NCBI RefSeq assembly: GCF_000444875.1
Contig: NC_021985.1
Coordinates: 3,109,535 to 3,173,534 of the forward strand
Origin: Streptomyces collinus Tu 365
Lineage (GTDB): Bacteria; Actinomycetota; Actinomycetes; Streptomycetales; Streptomycetaceae
Direction: 5' to 3'
DNA length: 64,000 nucleotides
Position numbers and translations under genes: made by a program. The notes under the pieces were generated by a model that was given only the letters and a program-made list of their open reading frames with translations, did no database searches and had not been told where the DNA came from. How positions within the stretch are numbered: the first letter of the stretch is position 1; every line of letters begins with the position of its first letter. Below are positions 45,501 to 52,865 of the stretch, in pieces.

Positions 45501-46913
45501 GGGGGTCTGGAACCTCGGCTCGGTGAACACCGGCGCCTGGAACACGGCCACGGCGGGCCGGGACGGGCGGCGCGGGGAGTCGGACTCGGTCTCGGCCTCG
45601 GTGTGCGCGGGCGCGGAGAACCCGGTCGCGGCCTGGCGCACCACCCGGCGGCGACGGCGCGGCGCCGCCTCCTCGGCGGGGGCCTCGGCGGCCGCGGGCT
45701 GGGCGGCGGCGGTGACGGGCTCGGCGATCTCGGTCTCCTCGGCGGCGGCCGCGGGCGCCTCGGCGGCCTCGGCGGGCGCGGTCACCCGGCGGGTGGCGCG
45801 GCGGCGGGTGCGGCGCGGGGCCGCGTCCTCCGCGGCCTCGGCGGGCGCGGGCTCCTGCGGCGCGGCCTCGGCGGCGGGCTCCGCGTCGGCGGAGACGGTG
45901 GTCTCGGCCGGCACGGCGGTCTCGGCGGCTTCCGGGGCGCCGGCGGGCGCGGCGGCCCGGCGGACGGCGCGGCGGCGCGTGCGGCCGGCGGGTGCGGCCT
46001 CGGCCTCGGCGGCGGGCACGGCTTCGGCGGCGGCCGGGGCCTCGGCGGCGGGTGCCGTCGCGGCGGCGGTCACCGTCTGCCCGGTGGCCTCGGTGGTCTC
46101 GGTGGCCTTCGGCGTACCGGCGGGCGCGGAGGCGCGCCGGGAGGCGCGGCGGCGCGGCGCTGCGGCGGGCTCGGCCTGGGCGGCCTCCGGCTGCTCCGCC
46201 GGCTGCTCGGCGGCGGCACCGGAGTCGGCGGCGGGCACCACGGCCTCGGCGGAAGCGGACGCGGTACCAGCGGGCGCGGAGGCGCGACGGGTGGCCCGGC
46301 GGCGGGTGGGACGAGGCGCGACCTCTTCGGCGACCTCGGCGGTCCCGTCGGCACCGGCACTCGCCACGGCCGCCTCGGACTCACCGGCGCCCGCGGCGGC
46401 GGGCACCACGGTCTCGGCGGCCTCGGCGGAAGCGGAGGTACCGGCCGGCGCGGAGGCGCGACGCGTGGCCCGGCGGCGGGTGGGACGAGGCGCGACCTCT
46501 TCGGCGACCTCGGCGGTCCCGTCGGCACCGGCACTCGCCACGGCCGCCTCGGACTCACCGGCGCCCGCGGCGGCGGGCACCACGGTCTCGGCGGCCTCGG
46601 CGGAAGCGGAGGTACCGGCCGGCGCGGACACGCGACGGGTGGCCCGGCGGCGCGTACGGGTGGGGGGAGCGGGCTCCTCGACGGCCCCGCTCTCGGCCTT
46701 GGCCTTCTCCTCGGCCCGGGCCTTCTCCTCGGCCTCGGTGATCTCGTCGGCCTCCGCTGCCGGTATGGCCGGCGCGGTCACCTCGGCGGGCGCCTCGGCC
46801 CCGGAGGGCGGACCCGCCGGGCGGGAGGCGGCACGGCGACGCCTGCGCGGGGGCAGGGTGTCGCTCGGCGTGTTCAGTTCGGAACCCTCGGTGGGTTCGG
46901 TCGGTTCGAGCAT
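42519..46913 (-). CDS. rne: ribonuclease E/G family endoribonuclease (RNase ES type)
   Basis: A 1464-residue protein. The catalytic core (about residues 715-1115) has an S1 domain (TSYVGNVYLGKVQNVLPSMEAAFIDIG), a 5'-sensor/RNase-H-like part, catalytic aspartates in VVDVNTGKFTG and IVIDFIDM, and the zinc-link CVHC. It is flanked by long Ala/Glu-rich disordered arms holding repeated RRATRRxSAPAG motifs, and ends in a Lys/Ala-rich tail of AAKK repeats, histone-H1-like. Streptomyces RNase ES differs from E. coli RNase E in having its scaffold regions on both sides of the core and is known to bind PNPase through them. The N-terminal arm contains a near-perfect 174-bp duplication. Confidence 0.95.
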   Translation of the reverse strand: MLEPTEPTEGSELNTPSDTLPPRRRRRAASRPAGPPSGAEAPAEVTAPAIPAAEADEITEAEEKARAEEKAKAESGAVEEPAPPTRTRRRATRRVSAPAGTSASAEAAETVVPAAAGAGESEAAVASAGADGTAEVAEEVAPRPTRRRATRRASAPAGTSASAEAAETVVPAAAGAGESEAAVASAGADGTAEVAEEVAPRPTRRRATRRASAPAGTASASAEAVVPAADSGAAAEQPAEQPEAAQAEPAAAPRRRASRRASAPAGTPKATETTEATGQTVTAAATAPAAEAPAAAEAVPAAEAEAAPAGRTRRRAVRRAAAPAGAPEAAETAVPAETTVSADAEPAAEAAPQEPAPAEAAEDAAPRRTRRRATRRVTAPAEAAEAPAAAAEETEIAEPVTAAAQPAAAEAPAEEAAPRRRRRVVRQAATGFSAPAHTEAETESDSPRRPSRPAVAVFQAPVFTEPRFQTPERAAAQAAAEAAGTEESEELEEAVTEDHAEERAEAGSRRRRRRRGAADEPQAVAPAAEDEEPEEAEEAEDLADEDGDEAEGAEESGSRRRRRRGGRRRRRGDAAEGEAGEGADADSDDLAAEQAEQDAEDTAEQEEEDAEDAHGEAGGSASSRRRRRRRRRAGDTSGDAEPGEGDPERTVVKVREPRKASEPSDEVQSIKGSTRLEAKKQRRREGREQGRRRVPIITEAEFLARREAVERVMVVRQHGERTQIGVLEDGVLVEHYVNKEQSTSYVGNVYLGKVQNVLPSMEAAFIDIGKGRNAVLYAGEVNFEALGMANGPRRIESALKSGQPVLVQVTKDPIGHKGARLTSQVSLPGRYLVYVPEGSMTGISRKLPDTERARLKTILKKIVPEDAGVIVRTAAEGASEEELRRDVERLQGQWEDIKKKAKNGGSSAPSLLYGEPDMTVRVVRDIFNEDFSKVVVSGDDAWSTIHGYVSHVAPDLAERLSRWTSEVDVFATYRIDEQLAKALDRKVWLPSGGSLVIDRTEAMVVVDVNTGKFTGQGGNLEETVTRNNLEAAEEIVRQLRLRDLGGIIVIDFIDMVLESNRDLVLRRLLECLGRDRTKHQVAEVTSLGLVQMTRKRVGQGLLESFSETCVHCNGRGVIVHMEQPTAVGGGGGGGGKRKKRGRGGDGQEHVHETAAVAVETGEAVEPEVETAVEVAAELAEPVALPGPDFAPDEELYSSVAEAEAAAGRGRGRRRASRRASAPAGAPKAEGRASRRAAEPAEAPTAQAVTAAEEAVRPVLPEPAAEALAEPAAVEDAVVEAPEAAEDAAPKGRTRRRATRKVSAPAGSPEGAAPAVVTVAETAPAAEAPAEPAEPAAPAAEAAAESAAPARPRRRAVRKATAPTASEETAVVVVPSAAPEEAAVETAEPVEQAEQAEEAVPAKKAARKTAAKKATAKKAAAKKTAAKKTAAKKTTAKKAAKTAKTAAAKSTAKKTTTVPAAADEG
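46291..46653. repeat. 174-bp direct repeat inside rne (58-residue duplication)
   Basis: GTGGGACGAGGCGCGACCTC recurs at 46306 and 46480. About 160 bp are identical between the copies, including synonymous sites, so the duplication is recent. It adds one RRATRRASAPAG motif plus an acidic spacer in frame. Confidence 0.9.
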
Positions 46914-47175
46914 GCGGGCATTTCTCCCGTCAGGCTCCCGGGCGCCGCGCCTGGTCCGGCGGCGGTCTCGATGGACCGTCCGCCGTTGACGTCCGCGGCC
47001 CGCGCGAAGCGCGATGGCCGCCGTCCGGGGCGCGGGCGCCGCACGGGAGCACTCTGTGTCCTGTCTCGCCGGTTCCGTACGCCTTGTCGGTACGGCCTGG
47101 CGAAAGTCTTCTGGTCGGTGCGCTGCCCGACCCAGGTGGCTCCCGAGTCCGAGGGCGGCGCTACGACGTCCGTCC
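46914..47175. promoter_or_regulatory. rne upstream region
   Basis: A 262-bp gap before rne with no convincing ORF. It contains GC-rich potential stems (for example around 46990-47030). RNase E mRNAs in other bacteria carry structured 5' leaders that allow self-control; whether that applies here cannot be read from sequence. Confidence 0.4.
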
Positions 47176-47952
47176 CTACGCGGAACCTTCCGGCGTCGGC
47201 GCCGTCGCGGCGGCAGCCGGTACGGCCTTCAGGGCCTCGGCTGCCTCGCGGTCGGGCGCGAGCGGGTCGGTCACCGTGCCGGTCTCTTCATCGAACAGCC
47301 CCTGCGCCAGCCTGGTCACCGCTGCGGGGACCGGCGGCGCCAGGTCGGCCACGGCGCGGAGACCGGACAGGACGTCGTCGGGTCGTACGGCAGGCGTCAC
47401 GTGCCGAACAACCAGCCGCAGTATCGCACAGGGCTGGTCGGTCGGCCTATCAGCCTGCGAACCGTGCGTTTCCAGACTGACCACGGCCGGGCGGGCGTCG
47501 AAGGTGCGGACGCCGTTCTTGGTCATGCGCTGCACCTCGACGGTGTCGGCCCCGGTGAAGGCCTCGACCGCGCGCTCGGCCTCGGCCGGGTCGACGCCGT
47601 CCAGCCGCAGCTCCCACATGGAGGCCGTGAGCCGGTCGGCGAGGCCCGGGGTCCGTGCCTCGACCGCGTCGACGATGTCGAGCCCGGTGGGCAGCGACTC
47701 GTCGAGGAGGACGCGCAGCGGCTCGGGGTCGCGCGACGCGGTCAGCGCGATCTCGAGGTACTCCGCCTCACTGCCCGTGCCGGTGGGTGCGGCATTGGCG
47801 TACGACACCTTCGGATGCGGCGTGAACCCCGCCGAGTACGCCATGGGCACCTCGGCGCGGCGCAGCGCACGCTCGAAGGCGCGCTGGAAGTCTCGGTGGC
47901 TGGTGAACCGGAGGCGGCCGCGCTTGGTGTAGCGCAGTCGGATGCGCTGCAC
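47176..47952 (-). CDS. TIGR03936/DUF2344 family radical-SAM-associated protein
   Basis: A 258-residue protein. It begins VQRIRLRYTKRGRLRFTSHRDF and continues with ALRRAEVPMAYSAGFTPHPKVSYANAAPTG and EYLEIALT, the conserved half of the family. Members usually follow a radical SAM protein (TIGR03960), with which they are sometimes fused; no such gene lies beside it or elsewhere in the window. Function is unknown, with RNA modification suspected from phylogenetic pairing with rne. The GTG at 47952 is the only plausible start; the frame upstream has no other start codon near and no ribosome site. Confidence 0.85.
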   Translation of the reverse strand: MQRIRLRYTKRGRLRFTSHRDFQRAFERALRRAEVPMAYSAGFTPHPKVSYANAAPTGTGSEAEYLEIALTASRDPEPLRVLLDESLPTGLDIVDAVEARTPGLADRLTASMWELRLDGVDPAEAERAVEAFTGADTVEVQRMTKNGVRTFDARPAVVSLETHGSQADRPTDQPCAILRLVVRHVTPAVRPDDVLSGLRAVADLAPPVPAAVTRLAQGLFDEETGTVTDPLAPDREAAEALKAVPAAAATAPTPEGSA

Positions 47953-47998
47953 CGCGGGTGCGGGCGGCGGGCCTTCGGGCTGTCGCTTGCCCAGTGTC

Positions 47999-49105
47999 CT
48001 AGTCCTTCGTGAGAGCGGTCGTACTGCTACCAAGAGTACGTGTCCCGCGGCCCGTGGGTTCCCGCCGGTCCACCGCCTTCCGTGGCCGGGGCTCGCCCAC
48101 GAGCAGGCGCCGGAAGTCGGCGCGCGCCTGCCGCAGGGTGTCGCGGGCACCGTCCAGCGCCTGCCGGGCGGTGCGGCCCACGGCGCGCGCGGCCCGGGCG
48201 GCCGGCCGCAGGACGAGGTCCCGTACGACGTGCCCGACGGGGGTGAGGACCGTGCGGTACACCCAGCGCGACGGCTCCACGAAGATCCACCGGAAGAGGG
48301 TCGCCAGAACCCGTCCGGCGGCGCGCGAGATCCGGCCGGCCACCCGCCAGGCGTGCCCGAGGGCCTCCGCCACCTCCCGTGCGACGACGGCGAGGACCCG
48401 GCCTGTGGGTACGAGGACCCAGCGCCACAGGGCGAGGGCGGGCAGCACGAGCAGCACGCGGGCGGTCCAGTACAGGACGGCGCCGGCCCCGGTGACGACG
48501 GCGGCGGCGAGCCGGGCCAGCGCCCGCCCGGCCGGCGCGAGGACCCAGGCGTGGAGCACGCGCGCGGGGGCGACGACCAGGTGAAGCGCCAGCCAGGCCG
48601 CGCCGGCCCACACACCGGCCCCGGCCGCGGCGAGCAGGCGGCCGACGCCTTCCAGCGCCCTGACGACCGCTCGGCCCACCGGGGCGAGCACGCGCGCGTA
48701 CAGCCACGCGAGTCCCGCTCCGGCCGCTCGCGCCACGCGGGCGAGGGCGTGGCCCATGGGGGTCAGCACGCGCGCGTGGAACCAGCGCAGCGGTACGACC
48801 AGGAGGACGTGGCCCAGCACTCCGAGCGCCGTCCCGACGGGCACGAGGACATGGCGCCACAGCGTCACCCAGGGCCACACCAGCAGCGCCCACCCGGCCC
48901 ACAGCAGCGCGCGGCCCACCGGCCGCAGCACCGTGTCCCGCAGGAAGCGGCCGCACACGACGAGCGCGTCCCAGGCCATGCGCACCGGAAGCACCAGGAC
49001 GAGGACGACGATCCGCACGGGAAGGCGGATCGCCACGGTGAGACATCCCTCGGGCTGTCGTGCCTCGGGGCGTCGTGGCGGGGCGGGCGGCTTGTCGTGG
49101 TCCAT
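47999..49105 (-). CDS. membrane protein built from VLxPxG repeats, unknown function
   Basis: A 368-residue Arg/Ala/Val/Trp-rich protein. Hydrophobic helices alternate with a recurring turn motif: TVLRPVGRAL, HVLVPVGTAL, RVLTPMGHAL, RVLAPVGRAV, WVLAPAGRAL, WVLVPTGRVL, TVLTPVGHVV, seven units of irregular 26-55 residue spacing over residues 55-310. The C-terminal 60 residues are basic and soluble. The pattern suggests in-plane amphipathic or transmembrane hairpins repeated by internal duplication. No known family recognised. Confidence 0.65.
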   Translation of the reverse strand: MDHDKPPAPPRRPEARQPEGCLTVAIRLPVRIVVLVLVLPVRMAWDALVVCGRFLRDTVLRPVGRALLWAGWALLVWPWVTLWRHVLVPVGTALGVLGHVLLVVPLRWFHARVLTPMGHALARVARAAGAGLAWLYARVLAPVGRAVVRALEGVGRLLAAAGAGVWAGAAWLALHLVVAPARVLHAWVLAPAGRALARLAAAVVTGAGAVLYWTARVLLVLPALALWRWVLVPTGRVLAVVAREVAEALGHAWRVAGRISRAAGRVLATLFRWIFVEPSRWVYRTVLTPVGHVVRDLVLRPAARAARAVGRTARQALDGARDTLRQARADFRRLLVGEPRPRKAVDRREPTGRGTRTLGSSTTALTKD

Positions 49106-49158
49106 ACCCGGTCAGACGCCCGCGGCGGCCGTACGGATGCGTCCACGTCCGGACGCGT

Positions 49159-49773
49159 CTACGTCTCGACGCCCTGGGTGACGCGCGCCTTGTACGCCTC
49201 CGGGTAGCGCTCGGTGAACTTGATGACGGCGACCAGCAGGACGACCGGAATGACCCAGTTGAGCCAGTCGTCCATGGACGGGACGCGGATGGCCAGGTAC
49301 GTCGAGAGGGCCATCAGGACGAAGACCACGCCCCAGGCCGCGGTCAGCACCCGGTTGATGTGCAGGAAGACGGGCGAGTGCCAGTACGCGCGCGGTGTCT
49401 GCGCGCGGGCGTACTGGGCGGTGAAGGGGTCCTTGAGCAGCGAACCGAGCGCCACGGCGGCCACCACCGCGTTGGAGACGACCTGGGCGTAGGTCTCCAG
49501 CCACACGAGTTCCGAGCGGTCCAGGGCGAGGGCGAGGACGGTGATGACGGCGAAGAAGACGATGCCGACCATGTCCAGGAGGTAGATCCGCCCGCGCAGG
49601 ACGTCCTTGCCGGACAGCGCGATCGCGGCGATCAGCGCGGCGAGCGCCGCGTACTCCCAGGTGCTGGGGCTTGCGACGACGCCGAAGATGATCCAGGGGG
49701 CGAACGAGAAGAACACGCTGCCCGCGCCGACGGGCTTGCGGGGCGGTGCCTTCGTCTCCGTCTGCTGGGCCAT
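49159..49773 (-). CDS. five- or six-pass membrane protein, unknown function
   Basis: A 204-residue protein with GGGAGGAACCC ahead of the ATG at 49773. About five hydrophobic segments: FFSFAPWIIFGVVA, YAALAALIAAIAL, IVFFAVITVLALAL, NAVVAAVALGSLL and AAWGVVFVLMALSTYLAI, then WVIPVVLLVAVIKF. Between them, KDPFTAQYARAQTPRAYWHSPVF is a conserved-looking hydrophilic loop. It resembles uncharacterised intracellular-septation-A-like membrane proteins only in layout. Function not assigned. Confidence 0.75.
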   Translation of the reverse strand: MAQQTETKAPPRKPVGAGSVFFSFAPWIIFGVVASPSTWEYAALAALIAAIALSGKDVLRGRIYLLDMVGIVFFAVITVLALALDRSELVWLETYAQVVSNAVVAAVALGSLLKDPFTAQYARAQTPRAYWHSPVFLHINRVLTAAWGVVFVLMALSTYLAIRVPSMDDWLNWVIPVVLLVAVIKFTERYPEAYKARVTQGVET

Positions 49774-49938
49774 GGGTTCCTCCCGTCGGGTGCCGCCGCC
49801 CCCGCTCCCTCCATCGTGCCGTCGGCCGGCGCCGGCCGCACGCCGCTCGCTGTGCGGCCGGCACGGCGCCGTCCTAGCGTGGGAGCAGCGGTCGTGACGT
49901 GCGGGAGGGATGCCGACACGGGCTGTCCGGGAGCCGCC

Positions 49939-51174
49939 ATGACCCACCGTTTCAGCGACAACGTCCAGTTCGACTACGAGATCGCGGTCGCCCTCGGCTC
50001 GGCCTGGCGGCAGGGCGCCGATGTGGGCGAGGTGCTGGCGACGGCCGCCGCCGTCGCGGACGCCGGCGGGCAGGAGTGGTTCGACGCCTGGGCCGCGCTG
50101 GGCCGCGGGGTGCGGGAGCAGGCCGACCGCTGCGCGGCGGGCGGGGACGCGGTGAGCGCCCGGGACGCCTGGCTGCGTGCCGCCGGCTACCTGGGCACCG
50201 CGCTCGTCGGCGTGGACGCGGTCGCGGACCCGGACAAGCGGCTGGCCGAGGTGTTCCCGGAGCACCGGGCCTGTTTCGACCGCTTCCTGGGTGCCCTGCG
50301 GCCGCCCGCCGAGCCGGTGGCGATCCCCTACGAGGACACGACGCTGCCCGGCTATCTGATCAGCCCGCCCTCCGCCGCCGGTGCCTCCGGTACGCCGGGC
50401 CGGTCGCCCACGCTGATCGTCAACAACGGCAGCGACGGTCCGGTCAGCACCGCCTGGACCATGCTCGGTGCGCCGGCCGTGGCCCGCGGCTACCGCGTCC
50501 TGCTGTTCGACGGCCCGGGCCAGCAGTCGACGCTGTTCGAGCGCGGGACGACCTTCCGGCCCGACTGGGAGAACGTCGTCACCCCGGTCGTGGACTTCCT
50601 GCTCGCCCGCCCCGAGGTCGACCCCGCGCGGATCGTGCTGGCCGGTATCAGCCAGGCCGGCTACTGGGTGCCGCGCGCCCTGGCCTTCGAGCACCGGATC
50701 GCCGCCGCGGTCGCCGACCCGGGGGTGGTGCGGGTGGTCGACAGCTGGTGGCACAACCTCGGGCCCGAGCTGCGCGGACTGTGGGAGTCGGGCGAGCGGG
50801 AGACCTTCGACCGCGTACTGGAGGGCGCCTTCGCCGAGGACCCGGCGCTCGCCGCGACCTGGCGCTGGCGGGCCAAGCCGTACGGCATCGACGTACCGTC
50901 CGAGCTGCTGGCCGAGGTGAGCCGGTACGACCTGGCGCCCGTCGCCGGCCGGATCACGACTCCGCTGCTGATCACCGACCCGGACGGCGAGCACTTCTGG
51001 CCGGGCGCCTCACGGGAGTTGTACGACTTGCTCCCGGGACCGAAGCGGCTGGTGCGGTTCACCGAGGCCGAGGGGGCGCACCGGCACTGCGAACCCATGG
51101 GCCGCGCCCTGTTCGAGCAGCGTGTCTTCGACTGGCTGGACGGTTTCTGTCACCGAACGGCCCCAGCAAGGTAA
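49939..51174 (+). CDS. alpha/beta hydrolase (2,6-dihydropseudooxynicotine-hydrolase-like)
   Basis: A 411-residue protein with a helical N-terminal domain (about 1-125) and a C-terminal alpha/beta-hydrolase fold. The oxyanion region is LIVNNGSDGPV, the nucleophile elbow is VLAGISQAGYWVPRA, the acid is probably Asp in LITDPDGEHFWPG and the histidine lies in EGAHRHCEPMG. The two-domain layout matches C-C bond hydrolases or esterases of the FrsA/DUF1100-like group. Substrate unknown. It stands alone, divergent from the membrane-protein gene at 49773. Confidence 0.85.
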   Translation: MTHRFSDNVQFDYEIAVALGSAWRQGADVGEVLATAAAVADAGGQEWFDAWAALGRGVREQADRCAAGGDAVSARDAWLRAAGYLGTALVGVDAVADPDKRLAEVFPEHRACFDRFLGALRPPAEPVAIPYEDTTLPGYLISPPSAAGASGTPGRSPTLIVNNGSDGPVSTAWTMLGAPAVARGYRVLLFDGPGQQSTLFERGTTFRPDWENVVTPVVDFLLARPEVDPARIVLAGISQAGYWVPRALAFEHRIAAAVADPGVVRVVDSWWHNLGPELRGLWESGERETFDRVLEGAFAEDPALAATWRWRAKPYGIDVPSELLAEVSRYDLAPVAGRITTPLLITDPDGEHFWPGASRELYDLLPGPKRLVRFTEAEGAHRHCEPMGRALFEQRVFDWLDGFCHRTAPAR

Positions 51175-51266
51175 CGCCTTGAGCTGAGCACGCCAGACCG
51201 ATGGCTTTCGGTCATGGCGACTGATTCGATGGTGTCACGCACATCACCATCCCTGGGGGGACGAGA

Positions 51267-51620
51267 ATGAACTGGTACGTCGATGTCCTGAAGAAGTACG
51301 CGGTCTTCAGCGGGCGCGCGCGCCGACAGGAATTCTGGATGTTTGCCCTGTTCAACTTCATCATCAACATCGTGCTGACCGTCGTCGACAACGCGATCGG
51401 TTCGAGCATCCCGGGCCTCATCTACGCCCTGGCCGTCCTGATTCCGGGTCTCGCCGTCACGGTCCGGCGCCTGCACGACACCGGCCGATCCGGCTGGGCG
51501 ATCCTCATCTCCCTCATCCCGCTCGTGGGCACGATCATCCTGATCGTCTGGCTCGCCGGCGAGGGCAAGGCCGAGGCGAACGAGTACGGGGCCAACCCCA
51601 AGTACGCGACCGCCGCCTGA
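51267..51620 (+). CDS. DUF805 membrane protein
   Basis: A 117-residue protein with the family opening MNWYVDVLKKYAVFSGRARRQEFWMF, three to four membrane segments and the signature VRRLHDTGRSGWAIL. DUF805 proteins are widespread inner-membrane proteins of unknown role. A GGGGGGA site precedes the ATG. Confidence 0.92.
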   Translation: MNWYVDVLKKYAVFSGRARRQEFWMFALFNFIINIVLTVVDNAIGSSIPGLIYALAVLIPGLAVTVRRLHDTGRSGWAILISLIPLVGTIILIVWLAGEGKAEANEYGANPKYATAA

Positions 51621-51640
51621 CCGGACGTCAGCCACCGCAG

Positions 51641-51665
51641 GGCCCGTCGGACACTCCGGCGGGCC
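51641..51665 (+). terminator. terminator of the DUF805 gene
   Basis: Ten-base arms GGCCCGTCGG / CCGGCGGGCC with one wobble pair, followed by TT. Its position argues against starting the next gene as early as 51672. Confidence 0.65.
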
Positions 51666-51737
51666 TTCGCCGTGTCGGCGGCGGCGCACCGGCACTCGGG
51701 GCGGCTAAAGTCACCTTCCGGGCAGACCGCCCCGATC

Positions 51738-52736
51738 GTGCGTCCCGAGGAGGGCAGGACGGCGGAGAAAAGTCGCCGGCGCCTGACCAGAACGCTCACG
51801 TTCTGGCTGCGTCCCGCCTTCGCACTGGGGTGCTTCGCCCGCTTCCAGCGGATCGCGGGGTTCGACCGCTCGATGGCCCTGGCCTCCAGCTCACTGACCG
51901 CCCTGGTGCCGGTCGCGATCATCGGCGGCACCGTGCTGTCCAGCCTCACCAACTCGGACGCCGCGGACCGGATCATCTCCCGGTACGGCCTCAGCGGAGC
52001 CGGTGCCGACGCGGTGAGGTCCCTCTTCTCGCCCGCCGAGAGCAGCACCAGCGTGGGCGTGTTCGGCGTGCTGTTCCTCGTCATCTCCGCGCTGAGCTTC
52101 ACCCGCGCCCTGCAACGCCTGTTCGAGCAGGCCTGGGAGCTCAAGCCGCTCAGCGTGCGCAACACCCGCAACGGGCTGTGGTGGCTGCTGTCCGGAGGCG
52201 TGTTCGTGCTGGCGACCGGCTGGCTGTACGCCGCGCTCGGCGAGACCAGGCGCGGGCTCGTGGCCACGATCTGCGAGACACCGCTGTCCGCCGTCTTCCT
52301 GATCTGGAGCGGTTACCTGCTGTCCGCCCGGCGGGTCGGCTGGAAGGATCTCGTCCCCTTCGGTGTCACGGCGGCCGTGGCCACGGCCTTCTACTCCTGG
52401 GGCACCGCCCTCTACCTCCCGCGCCTGTTCAACACCTCCGCCGAGCGCTACGGGGTGGTCGGCGCCGTCTTCGCGCTGATCTCGGCGCTCTTCGGCGTCA
52501 TGCTCGTCGTCGTCGGGTCGGCCGCGCTGGGGCGGGAGGTCGCCGACGAGCTCACGCGGATCGCCCAGGGGCAGCGCACGCCCGACGACGAGGTCCGCCG
52601 GCAGTGGGACAGCGTGGTCGAGCAGAGCCTCTCCCGCTGGCGCAAGGTGCGCCGCCAGGTGGGCCGCCATCGCCCCGGTGAACCGCCCGACGAACCGCCC
52701 GACGAACCGCCCGACGAGGAGGACGGAGCGGGATGA
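51738..52736 (+). CDS. YihY/BrkB-like membrane protein
   Basis: About 332 residues with six membrane segments: RSMALASSSLTALVPVAIIGG, VFGVLFLVISALSFTRAL, NGLWWLLSGGVFVLATGWLY, SAVFLIWSGYLL, VPFGVTAAVATAFYSWG and AVFALISALFGVMLVVVGSAA. The layout and FTRALQRLFEQAWELKP match the BrkB family, of uncertain function and sometimes annotated as a ribonuclease BN by error. The start is uncertain (GTG at 51738 chosen). The C-terminal tail is a triplicated PPDE repeat. Confidence 0.8.
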   Translation: MRPEEGRTAEKSRRRLTRTLTFWLRPAFALGCFARFQRIAGFDRSMALASSSLTALVPVAIIGGTVLSSLTNSDAADRIISRYGLSGAGADAVRSLFSPAESSTSVGVFGVLFLVISALSFTRALQRLFEQAWELKPLSVRNTRNGLWWLLSGGVFVLATGWLYAALGETRRGLVATICETPLSAVFLIWSGYLLSARRVGWKDLVPFGVTAAVATAFYSWGTALYLPRLFNTSAERYGVVGAVFALISALFGVMLVVVGSAALGREVADELTRIAQGQRTPDDEVRRQWDSVVEQSLSRWRKVRRQVGRHRPGEPPDEPPDEPPDEEDGAG

Positions 52737-52865
52737 CCCGGCGCGGGGTCACCCCCGCCGGGTGAGGTCGGCTGCGGGCACCGGGCGGACGCTGGAACCC
52801 GACCCCCCGCCGCCCGGGACGAGCCGGGCACCGGGCCGCTGCGGCGAGACGAGGCGAGACGCAGG

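Noticed and set aside
42351..47480. 1709-codon open frame on the + strand opposite rne
   Set aside because: Gly/Leu/Arg-rich translation with no family resemblance. It mirrors the repeats of rne and arises from high GC on the antisense strand.
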